DNA of 34,134 bases from Sphingobacteriaceae bacterium (GCA_023251775.1 JAHEYC010000036.1:1-34134), one strand, 5' to 3'; shown: positions 23,655 to 32,951, counted from the first letter of the stretch. Notes: generated from the sequence alone by a model not told the origin. Program-made: numbers and translations.

Positions 23655-23842
23655 TGGGCGTGCCGGCGAAGCTCACTCAAAATTTACTGGAAGTTCGCTC
23701 GCCGTCGCGCTTTTCGCTACAAGCCTGCTTGTCCTTTGCTATGTTTGTAGGGCTGCGGTGGCTCCTAAGGTCGCCTCCTCGCCCAACAAACATACGCAAA
23801 GTACTAAGCAGGGCTTTTCGCTGCAATCGCTCACGCGGCAAT
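23655..23842. repeat. G+C-rich interspersed repeat with a long imperfect hairpin
   Basis: It starts TTTGGGCGTGCCGGCG and ends near CGCTCACGCGGC. Its G+C content is clearly higher than the flanks. A long stem runs from 23721-23753 to 23781-23816: for example TATGTTTGTAGGGC pairs with GCCCAACAAACATA at nearly all positions, and AAGCCTGCTT with AAGCAGGGCTT with one bulge. The motif GCTTTTCGCT occurs twice as direct copies flanking the stem. I recall similar TTTGGGCGTGCC...CTCACGC elements in Flavobacteriia intergenic regions; that recollection is unverified. Confidence 0.7.
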
Positions 23843-23866
23843 ACAGTTTACTATCCATTAAAAAAA

Positions 23867-25336
23867 TCAAGTATTCAATTTCTCGAGTCTCATGATCACC
23901 TTTTTGTCCTTTTTGTAGTATTCAAACACAGCTACATAACCCGGTTTTGCAGGGAGAACAGTGAATTGACTTGGCTTTGTAGTTAGTTTAACTTGATCGT
24001 TCAACATTTTTCCATCTTTATACGTTGCGGCACCAATAATATAATCACCACTATCCGAATCTTTTTCATAATTACAATACACAGTGGTAAATCCCATTTT
24101 ATCTGCTGTGATGGTTGTGTAACAATAATCGTCGGCGGTAAATAATCCCATTTTTAGCATCATTCCAACAGCAGCCTGACCGTTAACCGTATTTATATAA
24201 GAAGCAATATTTGTTTTTTTCTTATCCATGAAATTAATTTTCGTCAAAACTCCTTTTTCAATTTCAAAAATAAGCATGTCGTAAATATTTTTTTTGTCGT
24301 ACAATTCACCGATCACAAATGTTTTGTCGTTCATTTGAAAAACCTTTCTTATCAAAACCGAACGATCTTCCATCATCTTTAATTTTTCCGCATCGGTTAC
24401 AACTTTTGGTGCATCATCTTTTAAGGAAATATACGACTCACTTGCCAGAGCTCCGTCGTTTGAAATTACGCAAACTGCTATCCCAGTTTGTTTTGAGGAC
24501 TTATCATAAAACTCACCCGAAATTACTTTATATCCAGGTTTTCCTTCAACAAGATCCGTTACGCCAACTATATTTTTAAAATTAGGGATCATTAACTTCG
24601 GGAACATTTTTCCCGTTTTAAGATCGAACGAACCGAAAAATCGTTCTCCTTCAAATGGCTTTTTTCTGTCCTTATAAAAATTCATTTCAAATGTGATCCT
24701 ATCTTTATCCGAATTTAAAAATGAACACGCTTCGTAAGCCTTATCATCAGTTTTACCCGAGCCTGCTTTCCATAATTCAGTTCCACTATTATTAAATCCA
24801 ATGATCTCGAATTTTTGTGTGGTGGAATTTGTTCCATAAATAGCGAAACCAATTCCCGGTAAAGAAACCAAGGTATGCGTTTGTCCTATCATTGCAGCAT
24901 AAGGTGAGCCCTCTGATTCTTTCATTAATTCTACCATCTCCTTTGGTATGGCTGTTACGTATTTCCCTTTTTCGGTGAGATCAGAACTGTAGATAACATA
25001 CTCAAACTTCTTTTCTTTCTCGTCAAAAAAATGAAAACAAAAATGATCTCCATTAAATTTGGCATCCTTCAATTTTATATTTTTCGACTTGGTTACTTCC
25101 TTAAAATTAGTTTGCTTAAAATTATTATCATAAATACATAAGCCATATTTGCTTTCACCTGAACCGGCCTTTTCCATGGTATACATAAAATAATACCCCT
25201 TCACTTGATCGTTCTCGTAAATGGCTTTTACATTTTTAAAATCGAAGGATACAACTTTTTCAATGTTTGAGTTTTGCGATACACTAGTTTGTGCAACACC
25301 AAAAACTATCAGAAATGCAATGACTAATTTTTTCAT
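23867..25336 (-). CDS. Secreted protein of unknown function
   Basis: A 489-aa protein with a signal peptide (KKLVIAFLIVFGVAQTSVS|Q). I do not recognise the family with confidence. The mature part alternates short hydrophobic strands with Lys/Asp/Gly turns (for instance KGYYFMYTMEKAGSGESKYG, GIGFAIYGTNSTTQKFEIIG, GYKVISGEFYDKSSKQTGIA), which would fit a beta-propeller-like or repeated beta-sheet fold. There is no T9SS sorting domain and no lipobox, so it is likely periplasmic or secreted. It is the last of four envelope genes between parE and parC, 74 bases after the LPP20 gene on the same strand, and may belong to that transcript. Confidence 0.72.
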   Translation of the reverse strand: MKKLVIAFLIVFGVAQTSVSQNSNIEKVVSFDFKNVKAIYENDQVKGYYFMYTMEKAGSGESKYGLCIYDNNFKQTNFKEVTKSKNIKLKDAKFNGDHFCFHFFDEKEKKFEYVIYSSDLTEKGKYVTAIPKEMVELMKESEGSPYAAMIGQTHTLVSLPGIGFAIYGTNSTTQKFEIIGFNNSGTELWKAGSGKTDDKAYEACSFLNSDKDRITFEMNFYKDRKKPFEGERFFGSFDLKTGKMFPKLMIPNFKNIVGVTDLVEGKPGYKVISGEFYDKSSKQTGIAVCVISNDGALASESYISLKDDAPKVVTDAEKLKMMEDRSVLIRKVFQMNDKTFVIGELYDKKNIYDMLIFEIEKGVLTKINFMDKKKTNIASYINTVNGQAAVGMMLKMGLFTADDYCYTTITADKMGFTTVYCNYEKDSDSGDYIIGAATYKDGKMLNDQVKLTTKPSQFTVLPAKPGYVAVFEYYKKDKKVIMRLEKLNT

Positions 25337-25410
25337 AAATAGATTTATTAACTCTATAAATATATAAAGAATACTTGCATTTTAAAATAAAAGAGGGGGA
25401 AAATTAGAGA

Positions 25411-26823
25411 CTAATAGATGATCATTTTACGCTTCATGAAAAAAAGCGACTCGCTTAAGCGGACCTTTAATTTAGTGTTGCTATAAGCGTTTATTCCGGC
25501 TTTTTCGGAGCTATTGGCATAACCAAATATATCGGTCACCAAACTTTTATAAAGTACTTCGCCCTTATTATTCTTTAAAGCAACATTAATGGTCAATTGT
25601 GCAAGATTCAATTTAAAATTGCTCACCAATACATCATTACTAATATCTTCAGCAGTATTTGCGTCCATCTCTATCACGTAATCGCTTGCCTTTATATTAT
25701 CAATGATCTTTATTTCTTGTCCGTTAAATTTTTGCTCAACATATTGTTCGATCATATTTGTAGGCAATTGCTTACTAAAATTACTTTCTTTTGAAAGTAT
25801 AAAAAGACTGATCGGTTCAATATTCACTTGCACTTTCAACTCCGGTGTTTGAATGAATTGTTTTAAGATGGTGATACTTGTTTTTCCTATCGAATCATTT
25901 TCGATCAATTTTTCAATATCAGGGTTGAACGTTACTGATGATAATTGGAACTGCGGTTCAACGCCGTTGATCTTTAATTGGATCTCGCCCGACGAATTTG
26001 TAGCTATATGTTCTTCTATCTTTAAAAATTCATCATCACTGCTAAGCGAGAAAGGAAAATCATTTAACGCAGCCCCATTAGCGGTAGTTACTTTAAATAT
26101 GATCGGATTATAATTTGGTTGATATGGTTTTACTACCGGAATTACCTGTGGTTGAACAATAGTAATAGTTTGCAATTGGTTTTGAATAAGATTAGTTAAT
26201 TCAAATACATTTTTAATACCATTACTTTGTGTGGGATCAAAAACGATCTCTTCATTTAAATATGGATTTAAAATTCCAAAGGCCTGAATGCGTTTTTTTA
26301 ATGCAGCCGAAAAATTCTTATTCTTTTCATCGGCAAAAGATAAAGCAATTAAATTAGACGCTTTTGTAATTGTATTTTGTTTCTTTTGCTCTTTTCGTTT
26401 GGCATGTTCGGCTTTATCTAATTCGTAATATACCCAATATTGTTTATCGTTCTCGTAACTATCTACCATGGTATAACCTTCAATATTATCAGAGGCCGTT
26501 AATTTGATCAATGAATTAAAATTTTGATCAAAAGAATTATTAGTTGATACACTTTGTAAAACGGAGTTAGTAGAAATGTCCACTTTGATCTCGGAAGCAA
26601 GATCAAATAAAGCGTTTTGTTTTGCTTCGGTCTTATAATCCGATGAGCGTGATTTATCGGCCACGCCTATTCCAATATATTTAAAACCATTATTCGGACG
26701 ACTACTTACCCAATTTGGTGTTTTAGCTTCAACAGTTGTGGTGGCCTCTTTCCCCTTTTTTTGAGCAAAGCTTACATTACTAATAAGTAAAACAAGAAAA
26801 AGATATTTAAAATAGTTTCTCAT
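25411..26823 (-). CDS. LPP20 family envelope protein
   Basis: A 470-aa protein with a signal peptide (YLFLVLLISNVSFA|Q); there is no lipobox Cys. Residues about 35-145 match the LPP20 family pattern: PNWVSSRPNNGFKYIGIGVA, then an Ala-rich helix (EAKQNALFDLASEIKVDIS) and YWVYYELDK. LPP20 domains are found in outer-membrane lipoproteins such as H. pylori Lpp20 and Vibrio FlgP. A Lys-rich helix and a beta-rich C-terminal half of unknown fold follow. Its ATG is one base after the stop of the TPR lipoprotein gene, so the two are surely co-transcribed and probably work together in the envelope. Confidence 0.75.
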   Translation of the reverse strand: MRNYFKYLFLVLLISNVSFAQKKGKEATTTVEAKTPNWVSSRPNNGFKYIGIGVADKSRSSDYKTEAKQNALFDLASEIKVDISTNSVLQSVSTNNSFDQNFNSLIKLTASDNIEGYTMVDSYENDKQYWVYYELDKAEHAKRKEQKKQNTITKASNLIALSFADEKNKNFSAALKKRIQAFGILNPYLNEEIVFDPTQSNGIKNVFELTNLIQNQLQTITIVQPQVIPVVKPYQPNYNPIIFKVTTANGAALNDFPFSLSSDDEFLKIEEHIATNSSGEIQLKINGVEPQFQLSSVTFNPDIEKLIENDSIGKTSITILKQFIQTPELKVQVNIEPISLFILSKESNFSKQLPTNMIEQYVEQKFNGQEIKIIDNIKASDYVIEMDANTAEDISNDVLVSNFKLNLAQLTINVALKNNKGEVLYKSLVTDIFGYANSSEKAGINAYSNTKLKVRLSESLFFMKRKMIIY

Positions 26824-26824
26824 C

Positions 26825-28162
26825 TTATTTTACATAATTGGTCAAGGTTTGAGAAAATACTTTTACTGATTCCTGATTGGCAATGGTCTCTAATTCTTGT
26901 TCGGTCTTTACCACTTTATTAGCAGTGAATAATTTTCTCCAGTTCTTAGGATTGTATTGTGCCAAAGGGGTAGTTACTTGCGGATTATAGGGATAATAAT
27001 CATCTAAGGCCCCTTTTGGTGCATACGTGAATTCGTTATACTCTACTTCGTCAAACTTATTGATGGTAAGGGTTTGGAAGGTTACAATTTGATTGGTAAG
27101 AGCATTCACTAATTTATATTTAAAGTCGTACGAATACACACGTTTTGATTTTACTTGAAAATAATCGGTGGGTTTGTATTCTGTAATAACGGTTGTATCG
27201 TTCTTTCTATAAGTAACTCTTTGGTAACATTTTGAATTGGCTTTGGTAGGACCAACCACTTGCGATTTTTTATTAAGTACATCAAACACATAAAAGAAAT
27301 CGGCACCCGATGCCTTTCTGATGGCTTGAATAAGATCCACATTTCCTTCAATATCATTACCGGGTAAATTCACAAAGGGCGAATTATTGATCACTTCAAT
27401 ATGTTTAAAGCTGGTACTTGCTGTTTGAGAGAAATTATTAAATAGGTAATCCACTAGAACAGGATTTTGAGATGTTTTTGGTTGGAACATCAATAAACTC
27501 TTTGCTTGTTGCGCAGCACATAATTCGTAAAGCTCTTTTGAATCTTTGTACGAATCAGTTACGGCATGAATACTTGTTAAACTCTTTAACGCCGTCGAAT
27601 AATTCTTTCCTTGTATCATAGTGATCGCATTTTGATACATAGGTTCGCAAGTTGCAGTGATCTTAAATTGTTTGTTCTTTTTATATTCGGGCTTATACTT
27701 ATTTACGTTATTCAAATACGTTAAAGACTCAGTATATTTTTTTTGTTTTACTAATTCAGCACCTTGTACATAATTTTTTTCGCAATATTTTTCAATTGCT
27801 CTTTTGTAATCGTCCTCATAAGCAGTTGGGTAATTTAATGTAACGCTCAATGCTTCGGTGCGACCGGTAAAATTCTTTAGCTTCTCAAAGTTCTCGATAG
27901 AAGTTTCCATTTGTCCGGTGTTATAGTTCCTAAAGAACTCCGACGACATAAATGAAACATATTTCTGTCCCACTTCTTTTAATTTAATGCGGGCATCCAC
28001 ATTGGTTGGTTTGCGTTGCAACGATTCCAAATAGAACTCGGCTGCTTCGTTAACCAAACCTTGTTTCTCGAGCTTCTCGGCTGCCTTGAAGTACTTTTTG
28101 GTACCCGTGCAAGCCATCATGGCCACAAACAATAGGATTAATATTTTTAAACTGATCTTCAT
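26825..28162 (-). CDS. TPR lipoprotein with CsgG/LpoB-like C-terminal part
   Basis: A 445-aa lipoprotein: lipobox MMAC, with Cys18 as the lipidated residue. Residues about 20-230 contain TPR-like helical pairs (KAAEKLEKQGLVNEAAEFYL, KYTESLTYLNNVNKYKP, KNYSTALKSLTSIH). The C-terminal half (ASGADFFYVFDVLNKKSQVV and later YSYDFKYKLVNALTNQIV) is reminiscent of the mid-domain of CsgG/LpoB/FlgT-type outer-membrane proteins, but only by general pattern. It is followed one base later by the LPP20 gene and preceded, 110 bases upstream, by a terminator. It likely sits at the inner face of the outer membrane. The pathway is unknown. Confidence 0.72.
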   Translation of the reverse strand: MKISLKILILLFVAMMACTGTKKYFKAAEKLEKQGLVNEAAEFYLESLQRKPTNVDARIKLKEVGQKYVSFMSSEFFRNYNTGQMETSIENFEKLKNFTGRTEALSVTLNYPTAYEDDYKRAIEKYCEKNYVQGAELVKQKKYTESLTYLNNVNKYKPEYKKNKQFKITATCEPMYQNAITMIQGKNYSTALKSLTSIHAVTDSYKDSKELYELCAAQQAKSLLMFQPKTSQNPVLVDYLFNNFSQTASTSFKHIEVINNSPFVNLPGNDIEGNVDLIQAIRKASGADFFYVFDVLNKKSQVVGPTKANSKCYQRVTYRKNDTTVITEYKPTDYFQVKSKRVYSYDFKYKLVNALTNQIVTFQTLTINKFDEVEYNEFTYAPKGALDDYYPYNPQVTTPLAQYNPKNWRKLFTANKVVKTEQELETIANQESVKVFSQTLTNYVK

Positions 28163-28221
28163 TTTACTTGAACATCGCTTTAAGGCAATGCATAAAAAAG
28201 TAAGGGAGATTGATTGGAGGT

Positions 28222-28254
28222 TAAAAAAAGAGCATCTTTTTACGGATGCTCTTT
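28222..28254 (-). terminator. Intrinsic terminator downstream of the small lipoprotein gene
   Basis: On the minus strand AAAGAGCATC and GATGCTCTTT form a perfect 10-bp stem around the 8-base loop CGTAAAAA, followed directly by a T-run. It lies 18 bases after the stop of the gene at 28273-28845. This ends the parE-side transcript and separates it from the TPR/LPP20 pair. Confidence 0.85.
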
Positions 28255-28272
28255 ATTTAGGATCTATTTGGA

Positions 28273-28845
28273 TTATTGTTCGCTAGCCAATTTCTTCATC
28301 TCAGCATCAAAAATGTTTTGGAATTTTTGTTTATCATAATCCAATTTCAATTTTGCGTCGTTCGAGATCTTGGTATCCATGTTCTTGAAAACCTCATCTT
28401 TTGCAGCTTCTAAAGCCACCCAATAAGTGTATCTTCCATCAGGCTCAAGGAATGTTTTCTCATCTTTAACCCTGATATTACTCATGGTTTGGTTTGTTAC
28501 CTGACGAGCTAACTCTTCAAACTTGTTCTCATATTCCTGATCTTTTCCAACAGTACGTTGATTTGTATACTGATCGGTTACCTTTTTGATCATCGTTTGG
28601 ATCGCATCTGCTAACTCATTTGTAGCATTTTGCATGGCGATCTTTTTAGAAGCAGCAAGATCCGGAGATTTACCAACGTTCTTAGCTCTATAGAAGTTCT
28701 CATCAGATCTGTATTCTTTAGAACTAAAAGGTAAAGTGATCTCTACCGCACCTGTTGTTTGTGCAACTGTCTTTTTCTTTGATTTACATCCAACGATAGT
28801 TAAAAGAGCTATAGCCGGAATTAAAAGTAATTTTGTTGTTTTCAT
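28273..28845 (-). CDS. Small LPP20-like lipoprotein
   Basis: A 190-aa lipoprotein: KTTKLLLIPAIALLTIVGC with Cys20 as the lipidated residue, followed by KSKKKTV. The mature part starts with a short strand (AVEITLPFSSKEYRSDENFY) and then a long Ala-rich helix (SPDLAASKKIAMQNATNELA), then GRYTYWVALEAAKDEV. This resembles the LPP20 logic (A..A..A..L helix followed by YWV) found in the larger protein at 25411-26823, so the two may be distant paralogues. It ends in a charged coiled helix. It is 94 bases after parE on the same strand and ends at a strong terminator. Confidence 0.7.
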   Translation of the reverse strand: MKTTKLLLIPAIALLTIVGCKSKKKTVAQTTGAVEITLPFSSKEYRSDENFYRAKNVGKSPDLAASKKIAMQNATNELADAIQTMIKKVTDQYTNQRTVGKDQEYENKFEELARQVTNQTMSNIRVKDEKTFLEPDGRYTYWVALEAAKDEVFKNMDTKISNDAKLKLDYDKQKFQNIFDAEMKKLASEQ

Positions 28846-28939
28846 GGTTTGTTTTTTTTCTTAATTAAAGGTATTCCAATTGGCGTACCAAAGTATATAA
28901 AAGTAGGGTTTTTAACTGATATTAACTATTTAAATAGGT

Positions 28940-30799
28940 TTAGGCGAGCAAATTCTCCTCTGCGTCGAGTTCAACACGGAGGTTATCGATAATAAATTCC
29001 TGCCTCTCTTGAGTGTTCTTTCCCATATAATAATTAAGGAGTTCTTGGATGCTCGCTTTTTGGTCTAATAATACAGGCTCAAGACGTATATCCTTTCCAA
29101 TAAAATGCTTGAATTCGTCGGGACTAATTTCGCCTAATCCTTTAAAGCGGGTAATTTCAGGTTTTGGACCTAATTTAGCGATGGCTGCTTTACGTTCTTC
29201 ATCGCTATAACAATAAGCAGTTTCTTTTTTATTACGCACCCTAAATAAAGGTGTTTGCAAGATCTTAACATGATTATTTTTTACCAACTCCGGAAAGAAC
29301 TGTAAAAAGAAGGTCAATAATAATAAACGTATATGCATACCATCCACATCGGCATCGGTTGCAATGATGATATTATTGTAACGCAAATTCTCGATGCCAT
29401 CCTCAATATTCAAGGCTGCTTGCATTAAATTGAATTCCTCATTCTCGTACACAATTTTTTTACCCAAACCAAAACAATTCAAAGGCTTTCCTTTTAAACT
29501 AAATACGGCCTGTGTATTTACGTCGCGTGTTTTTGTGATCGAACCGCTCGCCGAATCTCCCTCGCATATAAATAAAGAGGTCTCCAATCTACGCACATCT
29601 TTTGTATCATCTAAATGTGTGCGACAATCGCGTAATTTTTTATTGTGAAGCGAAGATTTTTTAGCGCGCTCACGTGCCAATTTTTGAATACCCGTTAATT
29701 CTTTACGTTCACGCTCGTTGGCTATGATCTTGGCTTCAATAGATTTTGCAACCTCGGAGTTCTTATGCAAATAATTATCAAGTTCCTTTTTAATAAAATC
29801 ACCAATAAAACTGCGAATGCTTTGTCCGCCCGGAGCGATTTCGTTTGATCCCAATTTTGTTTTGGTTTGCGATTCAAAAATTGGTTCTTGAACTTTTACG
29901 GAAATAGCTGCTACAATTGATTTACGAATATCACTTGGTTCAAATTCTTTTTTAAAGAACTCGCGTATGGTTTTTACGATCGCCTCTCTAAATGCACCTT
30001 GATGCGTTCCTCCTTGCGTTGTGTATTGTCCATTCACATAACTATAATATTCTTCCGTGTAATGTTCATTGCTATGCGTCATCGCTAATTCTATATCCTC
30101 TCCTTTTAAATGAATGATGGGATATAATGTTTCGCCGGTGATATTCTTTTCTAATAGATCTTTTAATCCATTCTTTGATTCATACTCTGCTCCATTTAAA
30201 TACAATTTTAATCCTGTATTCAAATACGCATAATTCCATATCATACGATCCATGTACTCATGAACGTAATGGTATTTTTTAAAGATGCTGTCATCCGGTT
30301 TGAATTCAACAAGCGTTCCGTTCTTTTGTCCGGTGCTTGAAACTAAACGATGTTCCTTTACTAATTCGCCTTTGCTGAACTCTGCCGTTTTTGATTGACC
30401 ATCACGAAATGCAGTTACTTTAAAATTAATAGATAAAGCATTCACCGCTTTTGTTCCTACACCATTTAATCCAATTGATTTTTTAAATGCTTCACTATCG
30501 TATTTACCGCCTGTGTTCATTTTCGAAACAACATCCACTACTTTTCCCAAGGGAATTCCACGTCCGTAATCGCGAATAGAAACAATTCCATCCTTTACAT
30601 TGATCTCGATCTTTTCACCTTCGCCCATCATAAATTCGTCGATACAATTATCCATTACCTCTTTCAGTAATACATAAATTCCATCGTCGAATGCACTTCC
30701 GTCGCCCAATTTACCAATGTACATTCCCGGACGTGTACGAATGTGTTCTTTCCAGTCTAACGACTTTATATTGTCTTCGGTATAGTTTGATTTTGCCAT
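28940..30799 (-). CDS. parE: DNA topoisomerase IV subunit B
   Basis: A 619-aa GHKL-type ATPase subunit, shorter than GyrB (about 640-800 aa). [29 protein letters not shown] (catalytic Glu and Mg-binding Asn), DYGRGIPLG and [16 protein letters not shown] form the ATP site. [13 protein letters not shown] and [10 protein letters not shown] are the metal-binding toprim motifs, and [12 protein letters not shown] is the C-terminal signature. It acts with ParC to decatenate chromosomes. It follows the AIM24-family gene by 37 bases. Confidence 0.93.
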   Translation of the reverse strand: MAKSNYTEDNIKSLDWKEHIRTRPGMYIGKLGDGSAFDDGIYVLLKEVMDNCIDEFMMGEGEKIEINVKDGIVSIRDYGRGIPLGKVVDVVSKMNTGGKYDSEAFKKSIGLNGVGTKAVNALSINFKVTAFRDGQSKTAEFSKGELVKEHRLVSSTGQKNGTLVEFKPDDSIFKKYHYVHEYMDRMIWNYAYLNTGLKLYLNGAEYESKNGLKDLLEKNITGETLYPIIHLKGEDIELAMTHSNEHYTEEYYSYVNGQYTTQGGTHQGAFREAIVKTIREFFKKEFEPSDIRKSIVAAISVKVQEPIFESQTKTKLGSNEIAPGGQSIRSFIGDFIKKELDNYLHKNSEVAKSIEAKIIANERERKELTGIQKLARERAKKSSLHNKKLRDCRTHLDDTKDVRRLETSLFICEGDSASGSITKTRDVNTQAVFSLKGKPLNCFGLGKKIVYENEEFNLMQAALNIEDGIENLRYNNIIIATDADVDGMHIRLLLLTFFLQFFPELVKNNHVKILQTPLFRVRNKKETAYCYSDEERKAAIAKLGPKPEITRFKGLGEISPDEFKHFIGKDIRLEPVLLDQKASIQELLNYYMGKNTQERQEFIIDNLRVELDAEENLLA

Positions 30800-30836
30800 G
30801 ATATTTCTGGTTTCTGGTTCCTAGTTTCTAATAATA
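30800..30836. repeat. Phrase-like repeat 'TTTCTGGTTTCTGG'
   Basis: The 37-base gap between the AIM24-family gene and parE is made of near-identical words: TTTCTGG, TTTCTGG, TTCCTAG, TTTCTAA. Similar word-repeats occur in other Bacteroidota intergenic regions. It may be a remnant of a longer interspersed repeat. No function is evident. Confidence 0.55.
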
Positions 30837-31604
30837 TTAGTCGCCGCCTAATAAGTTGCCTAAAATGCCGCCCTCTTCTTTTCTGCGACCACCACCGTAC
30901 GATAAAATTCTTCCGGCCAATCTGCTAATAGGTAATGTTTGGATCCAAATTTTCCCCGGTCCGCGCAATGTTGCGTAAAACATTCCTTCGCCGCCAAATA
31001 ATGTATTTTTTACTCCTCCAACAAATTGTATATCGTAATTTACAGTACTCACAAATGCAACAATACAACCTGTATCTACTTTTAAAAGTTCGCCGGGTTG
31101 AAGATCTTTTTCTATCACATGTCCCCCACTATGCACAAAAGCCATTCCATCACCCTCTAACTTTTGCATAATAAATCCTTCACCGCCAAACAATCCTGTT
31201 CCTAATTTCTTTTGGAATTCAATTCCCACCGCTACACCTTTTGCTGCAGCCAAAAAACTATCTTTTTGACAAATAACTTTCTCGCCTAGTTTTGAAAGGT
31301 CGAGCGGAATTATTTTTCCGGCATATGGCGCAGCAAATGTAACTCTGCGCTTATCTGTAACAGTATTCGTATAAACTGTCATAAATAAATTCTCACCGGT
31401 CAACATTCTTTTTCCGGCCGAAAATAATTTACCTAAAATTCCGGTTTCATTTCCATCGCCGAACAAGGTCTCCATTTTAATTCCTTCGTTCATCATCATA
31501 AAACTTCCGGGCTCAGCGATCACTTGTTCTTGTGGATCGAGTTCAACTTCCACGCATTGCATTTCTTCGCCGAAGAGTTTGTAATCTATTTCGTGATTTT
31601 TCAT
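30837..31604 (-). CDS. TIGR00266/AIM24 family protein
   Basis: A 255-aa protein of the AIM24/TIGR00266 family, a beta-rich jelly-roll-like fold. It has VELDPQEQVIAEPGSFMMMN near the start, GILGKLFSAGKRMLTGENLF, the repeated LFGGEGF/LFGGEGM motif, and ISRLAGRILSYGG near the C-terminus. There is no signal peptide. The family is widespread and its biochemical function is not known; mitochondrial AIM24 affects membrane organisation. It lies 11 bases after ychF and 37 before parE on the same strand, probably one operon. Confidence 0.88.
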   Translation of the reverse strand: MKNHEIDYKLFGEEMQCVEVELDPQEQVIAEPGSFMMMNEGIKMETLFGDGNETGILGKLFSAGKRMLTGENLFMTVYTNTVTDKRRVTFAAPYAGKIIPLDLSKLGEKVICQKDSFLAAAKGVAVGIEFQKKLGTGLFGGEGFIMQKLEGDGMAFVHSGGHVIEKDLQPGELLKVDTGCIVAFVSTVNYDIQFVGGVKNTLFGGEGMFYATLRGPGKIWIQTLPISRLAGRILSYGGGRRKEEGGILGNLLGGD

Positions 31605-31615
31605 AGTATTAGTTT

Positions 31616-32716
31616 TTAAACGTTGAAGCGGAAGTGCATTACATCTCCATCTGCCACAACATATTCTTTTCCTTCAATTCTTAATTTTCCATTGTCTCTA
31701 CAGGCAGCTTCCGATCCCAACGTAATAAAATCATTATAGCTCATTACCTCTGCCTTGATAAATCCTTTTTCGAAATCGGTATGGATCACTCCTGCAGCTT
31801 GAGGTGCTTTAAATCCTTTGTTGATCGTCCATGCACGAACTTCTTTTACGCCCGCGGTAAAATACGTTTGAAGATCTAATAATTTATACGCCGATTTAAT
31901 TAATTTATTTACGCCCGGTTCATCTAATCCCATTTCGGCCAAGAACATTTGCTTTTCTTCGTAGGTTTCTAAAGAAGAAATTTCACTCTCCATTTGCGCT
32001 GTAATGACCAAAATTTGCGCATTCTCTGCTTTCACGGCTTCGCGAACAGCTTCCACATATTTATTTCCGCTTTTTGCTGAAGCTTCATCCACATTACAAA
32101 CATACATCACCGGTTTTACCGTAAGCAAATGCAGATCTTCAATAAAAGGCAATTCACTATCTTCTAGATGGCAAGCTCTTGCTGATTTACCACCTTCCAA
32201 GGTTTCTTTAATTTTCAAAAGTGTATTATAGGTTTTAACAGCCTCCTTATCATTTCCTATCTTCGATGCTTTTTCAAACTTTTTCAATTTTACTTCCACC
32301 GATTCAAGATCCTTTAATTGTAATTCCGTATCAATAATTTCTTTATCGCGAACAGGATTAACACTTCCATCCACGTGAATGATATTATCATCATCAAAAC
32401 AACGCAATACATGCAAAATAGCATTACACTCGCGAATATTTCCTAAAAATTTATTTCCCAATCCTTCGCCCTTGCTCGCGCCTTTTACCAAACCTGCAAT
32501 ATCAACGATCTCGACCGTAGTAGGTAAAATATTTTGTGGTTTTACTAATTCGGCCAATTTATTCAAACGCTCATCGGGAACAGTAATTGTACCAACATTT
32601 GGATCAATGGTGCAAAAAGGAAAATTTGCCGCCTGAGCTTTTGCATTACTCAAACAGTTGAACAAAGTTGATTTACCTACATTTGGCAATCCCACAATTC
32701 CGCATTTTAAGGCCAT
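31616..32716 (-). CDS. ychF: Redox-regulated ATPase YchF (Obg-like ATPase)
   Basis: A 366-aa Obg-family P-loop protein from ATG 32716 (MALKCGIVGLPNVGKSTLF). The Walker A motif GLPNVGKST covers residues 9-17, and DIAGLVKGASKGEGLGNKFL is switch II. CNVDEAS at the base-recognition loop replaces NKxD, which is why the family prefers ATP over GTP. The TGS-like C-terminus includes VIHTDFEKGFIKAEV. It binds ribosomes and modulates stress responses in other bacteria. The frame extends 9 bases upstream to a TTG, rejected in favour of the ATG. Confidence 0.95.
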   Translation of the reverse strand: MALKCGIVGLPNVGKSTLFNCLSNAKAQAANFPFCTIDPNVGTITVPDERLNKLAELVKPQNILPTTVEIVDIAGLVKGASKGEGLGNKFLGNIRECNAILHVLRCFDDDNIIHVDGSVNPVRDKEIIDTELQLKDLESVEVKLKKFEKASKIGNDKEAVKTYNTLLKIKETLEGGKSARACHLEDSELPFIEDLHLLTVKPVMYVCNVDEASAKSGNKYVEAVREAVKAENAQILVITAQMESEISSLETYEEKQMFLAEMGLDEPGVNKLIKSAYKLLDLQTYFTAGVKEVRAWTINKGFKAPQAAGVIHTDFEKGFIKAEVMSYNDFITLGSEAACRDNGKLRIEGKEYVVADGDVMHFRFNV

Positions 32717-32728
32717 AAAATTCAATTA

Positions 32729-32792
32729 GTGAATTTGTGAGTTAAGAATTGGTGAGTTATACGCGAAAAAATTCACTAACTCTCAAATTCAC
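32729..32792. repeat. Palindromic intergenic repeat of the 'GTGAATTTG' type
   Basis: GTGAATTTGTGAGTTA (32729-32744) and TAACTCTCAAATTCAC (32777-32792) pair at 15 of 16 positions. The loop contains further partial copies (AATTGGTGAGTTA, AATTCACTAAC). It fills much of the gap between the divergent ychF and transketolase genes and so lies in their promoter region. Confidence 0.75.
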
Positions 32793-32951
32793 CACGTCAC
32801 AAATTATTAAGGGGCAAATATACCAATAACACAAAGGCTTTTAAAGTGAAATAAAGCAAAGGAGGCTCATAGTTTTCAACATAAATTTTTGTTTTTAACA
32901 AAGCAATTTGGCTTGTTACTTAATAGTATTTTTACCGTTATTTCATTGAAA

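Larger units (their letters stand above)
23499..23866. other. Gene-free 368-bp gap holding a structured G+C-rich repeat
   Basis: This gap lies between parC and the next upstream gene on the same strand. It contains the parC promoter region, a plain A+T-rich stretch to about 23650, the structured repeat described separately (23655-23842), and a short A+T-rich tail. Open frames across it on the plus strand are made of repeat sequence and show no protein-like features. Confidence 0.7.

Noticed and set aside
23608-23986. Plus-strand open frames of about 95-110 codons in the gap upstream of parC
   Set aside because: They are built from the G+C-rich repeat and its hairpin arms; the translations lack any family features and the frames overlap each other.
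32889-32951. TTG start for transketolase, adding 21 residues
   Set aside because: The added residues are hydrophobic and unlike the family; the ATG at 32952 gives the usual length.
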